From: Leptolyngbya ohadii IS1 | Lineage (GTDB): Bacteria > Cyanobacteriota > Cyanobacteriia > Elainellales > Elainellaceae | Assembly: GCF_002215035.1 (NCBI RefSeq) | Contig: NZ_NKFP01000006.1 | Location: forward strand, 1,624,530-1,688,529 | DNA: 64,000 nt | Direction: 5' to 3' | Shown here: positions 26,072 through 34,104 of the stretch, piece after piece | Layout of the letters: each line of letters begins with the position of its first letter | How positions within the stretch are numbered: the first letter of the stretch is position 1 | The notes under the pieces: generated by a model | What the model was told of the DNA's origin: nothing | The model's input: the letters and a program-made list of their open reading frames with translations, nothing else | The model's database searches: none | Program-made: the position numbers and the translations under genes

Positions 26072-27604
26072 ATGCGAGTTCTATTACTGTATCCTCTCTT
26101 TCCTAAGTCGTTCTGGTCTTTTGATAAAGCGCTGGAACTGATTGGGCGAAAGGTCTCTCTTCCTCCTCTGAGCCTAATTACTGTTGCTGCAATTCTGCCG
26201 CAATCCTGGGAGTTCCGCCTGGTCGATCGCAACGTGGGCTATGAAAATGAAGCCGACTGGTATTGGGCAGACCTCATTATCATTTCTGGCATGATCGTGC
26301 AAAAAGACGACATGCTGTATTTGATTGAGAAGGCAAAGCGTCTCGGAAAGCGGGTTGCAGTCGGTGGACCCTATGTGACTTCTGTTCCCGAAGCGGCTCA
26401 AGAGGCAGGGGCAGATTTTCTAGTGTTGGACGAAGGGGAAATCACCCTGCCGCTCTTTGTTGAAGCACTGGAGCGGGGAGAAACATCAGGTGTTTTTCGA
26501 GCTAACGGTGAAAAACCAGATGTCACCCATACCCCTATCCCCCGGTTTGACTTACTCGATCTCAATGCCTACAGCGATATGTCCGTGCAATTCTCGCGGG
26601 GATGTCCCTATCAGTGTGAATTTTGCGACATCATTGTGCTGTATGGACGGAAGCCCCGGACAAAAACTCCGGCTCAACTGCTGGCAGAACTGCAAGCCCT
26701 GTACGACTTAGGCTGGAGGCGATCGATTTTTGTTGTAGACGACAATTTCATCGGCAATAAGCGCAATGTCAAACTCCTGCTGAGAGAATTGGCACCCTGG
26801 ATGGCGGAGCGGGGCTATCCTTTTAGTCTTTCGACTGAAGCTTCTGTTGATTTGGCGCAGGATCAGGAACTGCTTGATCTGATGATCGCGGCGAATTTTA
26901 CGGCTGTCTTTCTGGGAATTGAAACGCCCGACACCGACAGTCTATCGCTGACTCAAAAGTTTCAGAATACCCGCAACTCACTCGTTGAATCCGTCAAAAC
27001 CATCAATCGGGCGGGACTGCGTGTGATGGCAGGGTTCATTATTGGGTTCGACGGCGAGAAATCCGGGGCGGGCGATCGCATCATTGATTTTGTCGAAGCC
27101 ACAGCCATTCCGCAAGCCCTTTTTAGTATGCTGCAAGCCTTGCCGAATACTGCTCTATCCCAGCGTTTAGAAAAGGAAGGGCGATTGCTGGAAACTGGGA
27201 ACGAAGCAAATATTCACCAGACGACGCTGATTAATTTCGTTCCAACTCGTCCAATCGAAGAGATTGCGCAGGAATACGTTCGATGCTTTTGGGATTTGTA
27301 TGAACCCGATCGCTACTTGGCACGGGTTTATCGCCATTTCATCGACATGACCCCCCAACATCGGCAGAAAAAGTTTAAGCCTCCTGAACCGTCAGACCTC
27401 CGGGCACTATTTCTGATCTGTTGGCGACAGGGGCTAAAGCGCAATACTCGCTGGCAGTTTTGGCAGCAGCTATTCTCGATCATTCGTCGTAACCCAGGCG
27501 TGTTTAAGCATTACCTGACCAATTGCGCGCATTTGGAGCATTTCATAGACTATCGCCAGATTGTACGCAGCGAAATTGAAACCCAGCTCGCTAACTACTC
27601 GTGA
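26072..27604 (+). CDS. B12-binding radical SAM protein
   Basis: 510 residues. An N-terminal cobalamin-binding-like domain (MRVLLLYPLFPKSFWSF, with VAVGGPYVTSVPE) is followed by a radical-SAM core. Its CxxxCxxC cluster is FSRGCPYQCEFCDI, with further core motifs (FVVDDNFIGNKR, GLRVMAGFIIGFDG). The C-terminal ~170 residues resemble the DUF4070 extension seen with this subgroup. Such enzymes carry out radical methylations or rearrangements; the substrate is unknown. The start at 26072 fits the usual MRVLLLYP beginning, whereas the open frame extends upstream to a GTG at 25997. It is followed convergently by the SDR gene. Confidence 0.88.
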   Translation: MRVLLLYPLFPKSFWSFDKALELIGRKVSLPPLSLITVAAILPQSWEFRLVDRNVGYENEADWYWADLIIISGMIVQKDDMLYLIEKAKRLGKRVAVGGPYVTSVPEAAQEAGADFLVLDEGEITLPLFVEALERGETSGVFRANGEKPDVTHTPIPRFDLLDLNAYSDMSVQFSRGCPYQCEFCDIIVLYGRKPRTKTPAQLLAELQALYDLGWRRSIFVVDDNFIGNKRNVKLLLRELAPWMAERGYPFSLSTEASVDLAQDQELLDLMIAANFTAVFLGIETPDTDSLSLTQKFQNTRNSLVESVKTINRAGLRVMAGFIIGFDGEKSGAGDRIIDFVEATAIPQALFSMLQALPNTALSQRLEKEGRLLETGNEANIHQTTLINFVPTRPIEEIAQEYVRCFWDLYEPDRYLARVYRHFIDMTPQHRQKKFKPPEPSDLRALFLICWRQGLKRNTRWQFWQQLFSIIRRNPGVFKHYLTNCAHLEHFIDYRQIVRSEIETQLANYS

Positions 27605-27753
27605 GTCAGGAGTATCTGACACGGCACTACCAATTTGAAGGCTGCGCCATTTCTGGTAAAGATGTACACCTGCCTCAAGTTCTGTAGTGTCGCGTCCGTC
27701 CGTCAAAAGCGATCGCCCTGCCTCAAGTTGCCCCGTGTCTGATCCAGCGGGAA

Positions 27754-28569
27754 CTACGGATGATCAGCAGGTTTAATCCGGGCAGCATAGGCAGCCAGAC
27801 GATCGACAATGCCAGGCGCAATCAGCTTGCCCCAGGGAATAAGTTTGCCTTTGAGCGTCATGATGTGTTCCCGCTTGCGACGTTCCATTGCCCCGATGAT
27901 TTGTCGCACGCATTCATCCACTGACATTGTGCCCTGACTCTCATTGCGTGGACTTTGCCCTAACGCGCTGCCATCGGCTCCCAGTGCCCGTTCTCGGATA
28001 TCAGTGGCGACAAATCCCGGAGAAATAACCAGAACATCGACTCCGCTTCCTTGCAGTTCAATTCGGAGCGTATCGAAAAAGCCCTGCATGGCATGTTTGC
28101 TGGCAACGTAGCCAGAACGGGTGGGAACAGCGGTTTTGCCGCAGAGCGAAGAGATTGACACCAGCAGCCCGCGATTCGCTTTGAGATAAGGCAAGGCAAA
28201 ATGAGTACAGTACACCGCCCCCAGATAATTGACCTGCATGATCTGCTCAAAGATCGAGAGGTCTGTCACCTGCTCGAAATTTGTGATCATCGAAATTCCG
28301 GCGTTATTGACCAGGATGTCAAGCTGTCCGAAGGTCGCGATCGTCTTGTCAATGAGCTGCTGACAGTCCTCTGGCTGTGCCACATTGGTCGCAACGGCAA
28401 TTGCCTTTCCCCCAGCTTTCATGCAAGCCTGTGCAGTTTGTTCCAGCGCCGCCTGATTTCGGGCTGCCAGGACTAGATTTGCACCCTGCTCCGCTAGTCT
28501 GAGGGCAAGGGATTGTCCAATTCCCGCCGATGCTCCGGTTAAAACGATCGTTTTATTAGCAAAGGTCAT
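27754..28569 (-). CDS. Short-chain dehydrogenase/reductase
   Basis: 271-residue classical SDR. The Rossmann motif TGASAGIG is near residue 12, NNAGIS is near 88, and the catalytic Ser and YVASK (Tyr-x-x-x-Lys) are near 140-160. The C-terminal tail is basic (MERRKREHIMTLKGKLIPWG), as in family members acting on lipid-like substrates. It overlaps the upstream methyltransferase gene by 4 bp (ATGA), so the two are coupled and may modify the same compound. Cofactor choice cannot be read securely. Confidence 0.92.
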   Translation of the reverse strand: MTFANKTIVLTGASAGIGQSLALRLAEQGANLVLAARNQAALEQTAQACMKAGGKAIAVATNVAQPEDCQQLIDKTIATFGQLDILVNNAGISMITNFEQVTDLSIFEQIMQVNYLGAVYCTHFALPYLKANRGLLVSISSLCGKTAVPTRSGYVASKHAMQGFFDTLRIELQGSGVDVLVISPGFVATDIRERALGADGSALGQSPRNESQGTMSVDECVRQIIGAMERRKREHIMTLKGKLIPWGKLIAPGIVDRLAAYAARIKPADHP

Positions 28570-29513
28570 GGCTTGCGTCCCACAATAGTCCGGTGGCGAG
28601 GGTCACTGGGAACGGTAATGATCTGCTGAAAGCCGATCGTCTGCATTGTCGCTTCGAGATTAAAGGTGTAGTAATCGTCCGACCAGGGTTCGGTACTCTT
28701 CATCAGGGTAAACAGAACGGGCGGCAGATTCTGGATGACCGGAGATTGCGGGTTATTGTCTACGATCGCCAGATGCCCACCCGCGCGTAGAAGACGGAAG
28801 GCTTCCTGGAAGATTGCGGTCGTGGCATAACCGGGCAACTCGTGAGTGACAAACTGAAGCGTAATCAGGTCAAAGGCGCGATCGGGCAGGTCGGTTGCTT
28901 CAGCGTTGGCATGAATCCACTGGGCAATTTCCTGCTGGGTGTCTCGATGCTGTGCCACCGTTAGCATATAGGGCGAGAGATCCAGACCGATCGTGCGAAC
29001 TGGGGCTTCCTGTCGGCTCTGATAAAAACGATGCAGTGCCAGGGTCGAGATCCCAACGGAGCAGCCGATGTCGAGAATATCCTGCACGGGGTCGGTGATG
29101 TACTGTGCCAGGACTTGATGGAAGCTGCTGCGAAGTCGTTCCTGGGCGGCTTGCCAGGTGAGCGGCTCATCTTTCCAGACTCGTAGCGCCATAGCATGGG
29201 TCGCGGGTTCTGCTTCAAACGCCGCCTGCCAGCAAAGGTTGCCCTGCTCATAGGCATGAAACGGCACCTGATAATAGTCGGGATAGCAGACTGCCGCGTT
29301 CGTTACCCGATCGATTTGCTGTTGAATCCCCGATGCTTCCAGTTCCTCATAGCGTTTGCGCCAGGGAACACCGTTTTTCTCGGCTGTTTTAATCAGCACC
29401 TGCCTCGCCTGCTGTTTCATCAGCGCATAAATAGGCTTTGTCCCAATCAGTAGATTGACACAGTGGGAGAGCAGGTCATCTCCTGCCCAGGCAGGTTTAC
29501 TTTGAAGGGTCAT
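28566..29513 (-). CDS. Class I SAM-dependent methyltransferase
   Basis: 315 residues. The SAM-binding motif ILDIGCSVGISTLALHRFY lies near residue 140-160, preceded by a ~130-residue helical N-terminal region (GTKPIYALMKQQARQVLIKT). Later motifs are GLDLSPYMLTVA, ITLQFVTHELP and LLRAGGHLAIVDNNP. The substrate is unknown. It is the first gene of a two-gene unit with the SDR. Confidence 0.9.
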   Translation of the reverse strand: MTLQSKPAWAGDDLLSHCVNLLIGTKPIYALMKQQARQVLIKTAEKNGVPWRKRYEELEASGIQQQIDRVTNAAVCYPDYYQVPFHAYEQGNLCWQAAFEAEPATHAMALRVWKDEPLTWQAAQERLRSSFHQVLAQYITDPVQDILDIGCSVGISTLALHRFYQSRQEAPVRTIGLDLSPYMLTVAQHRDTQQEIAQWIHANAEATDLPDRAFDLITLQFVTHELPGYATTAIFQEAFRLLRAGGHLAIVDNNPQSPVIQNLPPVLFTLMKSTEPWSDDYYTFNLEATMQTIGFQQIITVPSDPRHRTIVGRKP

Positions 29514-29883
29514 GGCACAAGCGCGAAAACAGAATATTCCCTATTTTAGGTTGTTGATCGCTCAGAGATATCTCCCCAGCAGTTTTTCCCTGCGGCAGGG
29601 ATGTGACGATCGCGATGACCTCCTTGGTGGAAAAGCCCAGTTTTCTAACCGCCCCAAAGCCAGTCGAGGCGGGGCTAAAGCGCAAAGATCCCTGGCTGTG
29701 ACCGTAGTTTATTTTTTACAAGCCAGATTAATATCTTTTAGCAATTAGCAAAGAACCCATTCGCCTATTGATAGAGCAATAAAAGCATAGAGTCCTTTAA
29801 GTTAATAAGCATCTTAAACAAAACTGCCATTTTGGCTTGTCAAATCTACCTGGGAAATATTGAGTAGAGGGACACAACATTCC
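29514..29883. other. Divergent intergenic region
   Basis: About 370 bp between the methyltransferase and isoaspartyl peptidase starts, so it should hold both promoters. No gene or distinct promoter box was identified. Confidence 0.5.
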
Positions 29884-30795
29884 ATGAAACCAGTCATTAT
29901 TGTTCACGGTGGAGCAAAAACAATCTCCCCCGACAAAGTGGCAGCAAATCAGGCGGGATGCTTGGCAGCGGTGGAAGCGGGCTGGGAAGTGCTTCGTACC
30001 GGGGGGAGTGCAGCCGCAGCAGTGGAGGCAGCAATTCGCGTGTTGGAATCCGACCAGACCTTTAATGCCGGTTTTGGTTCGACCATGAATAGCGAAGGCG
30101 AGGTGGAAGTTGATGCCGCCATGATGGAGGGAGAGTCGCTAGCCTGGGGAGCCGTCGCCGCCATTCAGGGAGTCCGCCATCCGATCGCGGTTGCCCGCAG
30201 GATTATGGAAGATAAACCGCGATTGCTGGTCGCTCGGAGCGGGGAGCGATTCGCCCTGGAACACGGATTAGAGATGTGTGCCAAGGACGATTTAATCAGC
30301 GAGGAACAGTATCGGGAGTGGAAGGAAGAAGTCGAAGTCTTAGATCGTCCCAATACGGTGGGCTGTGTCGCACTGGATGCGAATGGAAATTTGGCGGCTG
30401 GCACTTCCACAGGGGGCACAACAGGGCAGCCGCAGGGTCGAGTGGGGGATTCGGCACTCGTGGGCTGTGGGCTGTATGCAGACAACCGCTGGGGGGCTTG
30501 CTCTACGACCGGAGATGGGGAGTCGATTATTCCCGTTGTGCTGGCAAAAATGGCGATCGATGGAATAGCCTCCGGTAAGCATCCTGAAGAAGCTGCACGG
30601 TTTGCGATCGAGACCCTTGTGGATCGTGTGGAGGGGGAAGCAGGCTGTATTTTGCTCGATCGGGAAGGGCGAATTGGCTGGGCACACAATTCCTCTGACA
30701 TGGCAGTTGCCTATAGGTTCGAGGGGCTATCCCGACCTGCCTTTTTTACCCGTCAGGATCAAAAAAATGAACTCGCTCTAAACCTGCTGCCATGA
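29884..30795 (+). CDS. Isoaspartyl peptidase/L-asparaginase (plant-type Ntn hydrolase)
   Basis: 303 residues from ATG 29884. It hydrolyses beta-aspartyl dipeptides and asparagine. The start IIVHGGAKTI, the loop GFGSTMNSEGEVEVDAAMM, and the pair NTVGCVALDANGNLAAGTST plus GRVGDSALVGCGLYAD are family signatures. The predicted autocatalytic nucleophile is Thr158 (PN-TVGC); the residue before it is Asn rather than the common Gly or Asp, which may slow processing. It is the first of four tightly packed genes, and its stop overlaps the ATP-grasp start. Such enzymes also finish cyanophycin breakdown in cyanobacteria, but no cyanophycin genes are nearby. Confidence 0.93.
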   Translation: MKPVIIVHGGAKTISPDKVAANQAGCLAAVEAGWEVLRTGGSAAAAVEAAIRVLESDQTFNAGFGSTMNSEGEVEVDAAMMEGESLAWGAVAAIQGVRHPIAVARRIMEDKPRLLVARSGERFALEHGLEMCAKDDLISEEQYREWKEEVEVLDRPNTVGCVALDANGNLAAGTSTGGTTGQPQGRVGDSALVGCGLYADNRWGACSTTGDGESIIPVVLAKMAIDGIASGKHPEEAARFAIETLVDRVEGEAGCILLDREGRIGWAHNSSDMAVAYRFEGLSRPAFFTRQDQKNELALNLLP

Positions 30796-32060
30796 CTTCC
30801 TCAACCTCCTTTCAGTTCTTCCAGGGCGATACCCTTTCCGACCTGTTTGCTCAGGATACAGATGACGCAAACTATGCGCTCATTTTGAACTATCCGGCAA
30901 CGGCACGCTGGGCAGAGTATCCCAATACGCGGAGGTACTTTTTGCAAGACGGCAGCGAATCAACCAAAACCTCGTTTGACAAAATTTGCCAGAAGGAACC
31001 CTGGAAAAATCTCGCAGTGCTGGGTGGTCGGGTGCCGGGAGTTGTCATCAGTCCTCCCCAGAACTTGCTGATCGACTATTGGCGGGAGCATTTTGGCTTT
31101 CGCGATCGGCAAGCAGAAAGGATGGACTGTTCGACCTATCTGGAGGATTTAAGCCAGGGCAACCGGATCGACCGCCTCATCACCCTGTTTCCCTTTGACC
31201 ACCTGCTGCCCGACAAACACGCCGTTGACCCGGATACCCACTATCGTTTGCTCAGTAAAGCGACGCTTTCCCAGTTGGGTGTGCCCTGCCCGACCTACCA
31301 AACCTACCGTCTGGCGCAAACCGATCTGGAGCAGATTCCGCTTCCTGCTCAGTTTCCCTATCTAATCAAAACATCGCATGGTCTTTCCGGCGAGGGAACC
31401 TATATTATCCGCAGTGCCAGCGACCTGAACTACTGCCTGGAGGAACTGAGAAAGTATCTCAAGATTCATCTACTAGAGACCCTCATCGTTTCAGAATTTG
31501 TCAAACACGAAGTCAATAACTATTGCGTGCAGTTTTACGTGAACAAAGCAGGCGAAATTACTTTAATCGGGGTGACTCAGCAGCTTGTCAGCCCTGAGGG
31601 AAATTACCTGGGTGGCTGGATTGATTACACCCATGATTTGAGCCAATTTCATTCCATGATTGCTGCCGTCGGACAATACGCCCATCAGCAGGGATACTTT
31701 GGAGTCATTGGCTTTGATGTGCTGGAAGATCGGGACGGACAGCTTTATGCGATCGACGCAAACTTCAGAATTAACGGTTCCACCCCTCTTTGCCTCCAGC
31801 GCCACAAATTATTGAAGCTGAATAAGACGATCGCCAAATACTCCAGCGACTACCGCATGGAAGGAACACTCGATGCTATTCTCACCCGCCTCAGACCGCA
31901 CCTTGAGCGGAAGGATTTCCTCATTCTCTCTGCCCTGGAGAAAGTGAAGTATGGCAAAATCTACACCGAAATCTATGGCATTGTGACAGGTGAAACCCTG
32001 GAAGAGATGCAGCAGATTGAGCAGAATTTACATCATCAAGGATTGCAGTTAGCAGGGTAA
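30792..32060 (+). CDS. ATP-grasp domain ligase, substrate unknown
   Basis: 422 residues. An N-terminal ~150-residue domain (FQFFQGDTLSDLFAQD) precedes an ATP-grasp fold: FPYLIKTSHGLSGEGTYII (Lys and Gly-rich loop, about 195-213), ETLIVSEFVKHEVNNYCVQF, and the metal-binding region GFDVLEDRDGQLYAIDANFR (about 312-331). ATP-grasp enzymes join a carboxylate to an amine or thiol through an acyl phosphate. It overlaps the peptidase gene by 4 bp and is followed by a membrane protein 3 bp later. This suggests one pathway building or trimming an amide or peptide product. Confidence 0.85.
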   Translation: MTSSTSFQFFQGDTLSDLFAQDTDDANYALILNYPATARWAEYPNTRRYFLQDGSESTKTSFDKICQKEPWKNLAVLGGRVPGVVISPPQNLLIDYWREHFGFRDRQAERMDCSTYLEDLSQGNRIDRLITLFPFDHLLPDKHAVDPDTHYRLLSKATLSQLGVPCPTYQTYRLAQTDLEQIPLPAQFPYLIKTSHGLSGEGTYIIRSASDLNYCLEELRKYLKIHLLETLIVSEFVKHEVNNYCVQFYVNKAGEITLIGVTQQLVSPEGNYLGGWIDYTHDLSQFHSMIAAVGQYAHQQGYFGVIGFDVLEDRDGQLYAIDANFRINGSTPLCLQRHKLLKLNKTIAKYSSDYRMEGTLDAILTRLRPHLERKDFLILSALEKVKYGKIYTEIYGIVTGETLEEMQQIEQNLHHQGLQLAG

Positions 32061-32062
32061 AT

Positions 32063-32548
32063 ATGAACCAGAACAAACTCGAAGCCATGCCTGACGCGAT
32101 CGATTCTTCTAAGCCACGCCCTGCGGCTGATTTTTACCAGTTGATTCACGAGCAGATTAACAATGAGGATAGCTCTATGAACCAGCGGGTTAACTGGCTT
32201 ATCTTTTCCCAATCCTTCTTTTTTAGCGGCTTTGCCACACTGCTCAGTTCACCTCCAGATCCAGAACAGGGAGTTTATGCAAAACTGCATGAGCTTTTAC
32301 TCTGGCTGATCCCCGGCATTTCTTTAATCACAAGCATTCTGATTTATATCGGTATCCTGGTTTCTCTCATCTACATGGCGAATTTGCGAAACTTGTTTCA
32401 AACCTATCCTCAAGACAGCACAACAGAACATTTTCCGCCGATTCAAGGCACAGCGTTCACTCGTCGTCTGGCACAAATGCCTGCGATCGTCGTGCCCCTG
32501 CTATTTATCTGCACCTGGGCGGTTCTACTGATTCAAGAGATGCGCTAA
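32063..32548 (+). CDS. Membrane protein of unknown function
   Basis: 161 residues with three hydrophobic segments: WLIFSQSFFFSGFATLL, LLLWLIPGISLITSILIYIGILVSLI (two close helices or one long one) and IVVPLLFICTWAVLLI. A cytoplasmic-looking N-terminus (DFYQLIHEQINNEDSSMNQR) precedes them. It is the third gene of the operon, starting 2 bp after the ATP-grasp stop. No family recognised. Confidence 0.8.
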   Translation: MNQNKLEAMPDAIDSSKPRPAADFYQLIHEQINNEDSSMNQRVNWLIFSQSFFFSGFATLLSSPPDPEQGVYAKLHELLLWLIPGISLITSILIYIGILVSLIYMANLRNLFQTYPQDSTTEHFPPIQGTAFTRRLAQMPAIVVPLLFICTWAVLLIQEMR

Positions 32549-32550
32549 AC

Positions 32551-33897
32551 ATGATGCCGCCAGGAACGATCGACGGTTTAGTGAATGCGATTGAACAGGC
32601 TGCCTTTCCTCTCACAGGATCGGCACAAGAGTATGATCCTTTGCTAGCAGCGATCGGGGATGCGCGGTTTGTGCTGATTGGGGAAGCTTCCCATGGAACC
32701 CATGAGTTTTATCAGCAGCGAGCCGAAATTACAAAACGCCTGATCCGGGAGCAGGGCTTTGTCGCAGTCGCGGTAGAAGCAGATTATCCAAATGCCGATC
32801 GAGTCGATCGCTTTGTTCGCAGCATCAGCAAAGACGCATCAGCAAGGGAAGCATTAGATGATTTTGACGACTTTCCGCTATGGATGTGGCGCAACCGGGA
32901 TGTTTTGGACTTCGTGACCTGGCTGCGTCAACACAATGATGCCCTTGAATATCGCGCGAAGGTGGGGTTCTACGGGCTGGATCTTTACAGCATGTATGCG
33001 TCAATGCGGGCAGTGTTGAACTATTTGGAACAGGTGGATACGGAAGCAGCAAAACAAGCCCGTCACCGCTATTCCTGCTTTGACCATGCCGGGAATGATT
33101 CGCAAAGCTATGGCTATGCTACAACTTCTGGATTAACGAATCCCTGCGAGAATGAAGCGGTGAATCAATTGCTGGACTTGCAGCGACGCCGAGGAGAATA
33201 TGCCCAGCGGGACGGCAGCATTGCAGAAGACGATTTTTTTGATGCTGAACAGAATGCCCGATTAGTCAAAAATGCAGAAGCCTATTACCGATCGATGTTT
33301 CACCAGCGGGTCAGCTCCTGGAACGTGCGTGACGCCCATATGGCAGAGACATTAGACCATTTAGCAGCACATCTGGAACGCCAGGGAAAACAGCCCAAAA
33401 TCGTTGTCTGGGCACATAATTCTCACCTAGGGGATGCACGCGCAACGGATATGAAAAAAGCAGGCGAGTGGAATCTAGGACAACTGGTGCGAGAACGTTA
33501 TGGGCAAGAGGCTTTCCTGCTGGGGTTTACCACCTACAGCGGCACGGTTGCAGCAGCTTCTCACTGGGGCGATCCGGCTGAAATTAAGTCGGTGAATCCG
33601 GCTCTACCGGAAAGCTATGAAGCCATTTTGCATCGGGTTGAACTGCCCCAATTCTGGCTTGATCTACGCCAGGAAACCCCAGCAGTGACAGGACTGCGAG
33701 AGCCGCGACTCGAACGGGCGATCGGCGTCATTTATCGACCCCGGACAGAGCGAAGCAGCCACTACTTCCAGGCTCAGCTTCCGGCTCAGTTTGATGCCGT
33801 GATCCATATCGATGAAACCAGCGCAGTCGAACCGATCGACCCACCCCACGACACTGAAACGATAGAACTCCCAGAAACCTTTCCTTCAGGGCTATAA
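32551..33897 (+). CDS. Erythromycin esterase-like hydrolase
   Basis: 448 residues of the erythromycin esterase (EreA/B-like) family. Signatures are RFVLIGEASHGTHEFYQQRA (about 32-51, conserved Glu and His), VAVEADYPNADRVDRFVRS, and VVWAHNSHLGDARATDM (about 287-303). Resistance members hydrolyse macrolide lactones, but most cyanobacterial relatives have no known substrate. It is the last gene of the four-gene operon, 2 bp after the membrane-protein stop. That operon context argues for a biosynthetic or detoxifying role with the ligase rather than a stand-alone resistance gene. Confidence 0.88.
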   Translation: MMPPGTIDGLVNAIEQAAFPLTGSAQEYDPLLAAIGDARFVLIGEASHGTHEFYQQRAEITKRLIREQGFVAVAVEADYPNADRVDRFVRSISKDASAREALDDFDDFPLWMWRNRDVLDFVTWLRQHNDALEYRAKVGFYGLDLYSMYASMRAVLNYLEQVDTEAAKQARHRYSCFDHAGNDSQSYGYATTSGLTNPCENEAVNQLLDLQRRRGEYAQRDGSIAEDDFFDAEQNARLVKNAEAYYRSMFHQRVSSWNVRDAHMAETLDHLAAHLERQGKQPKIVVWAHNSHLGDARATDMKKAGEWNLGQLVRERYGQEAFLLGFTTYSGTVAAASHWGDPAEIKSVNPALPESYEAILHRVELPQFWLDLRQETPAVTGLREPRLERAIGVIYRPRTERSSHYFQAQLPAQFDAVIHIDETSAVEPIDPPHDTETIELPETFPSGL

Positions 33898-34002
33898 TCA
33901 TCCCGGCTCTTATTCCTGATAAACCTGGATGACACTTTAGAGGAATTCCCCAAAGCCATACTTCCAACATCTGCAAGATTAGCAGGCGATCGCAGCGTTG
34001 GT

Positions 34003-34104
34003 TTAAGCATTAATCTCAAAGTCTGGATATTGTGATTCAATCTGCTGAATTTTGGAAAGGGCTTGATCAATTTCCTACTGGGAAGCTAGATCGATCGCAG
34101 TATT
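34003..34104 (-). pseudogene. Decayed 3' extension of the NTPase-WD40 gene
   Basis: Continuing in frame past the TAA at 34105-34107 gives NTAIDLASQ, a TAG at 34075-34077, then EIDQALSKIQQIESQYPDFE and INA before another TAA. This TPR-like sequence follows naturally from the preceding repeat region, so the gene once ran further. The alternative is stop-codon readthrough. Confidence 0.5.

Noticed and set aside
32551-33897. Macrolide resistance gene
   Set aside because: The family match is clear, but the operon with a ligase and isoaspartyl peptidase and the lack of mobile elements make acquired antibiotic resistance unlikely.
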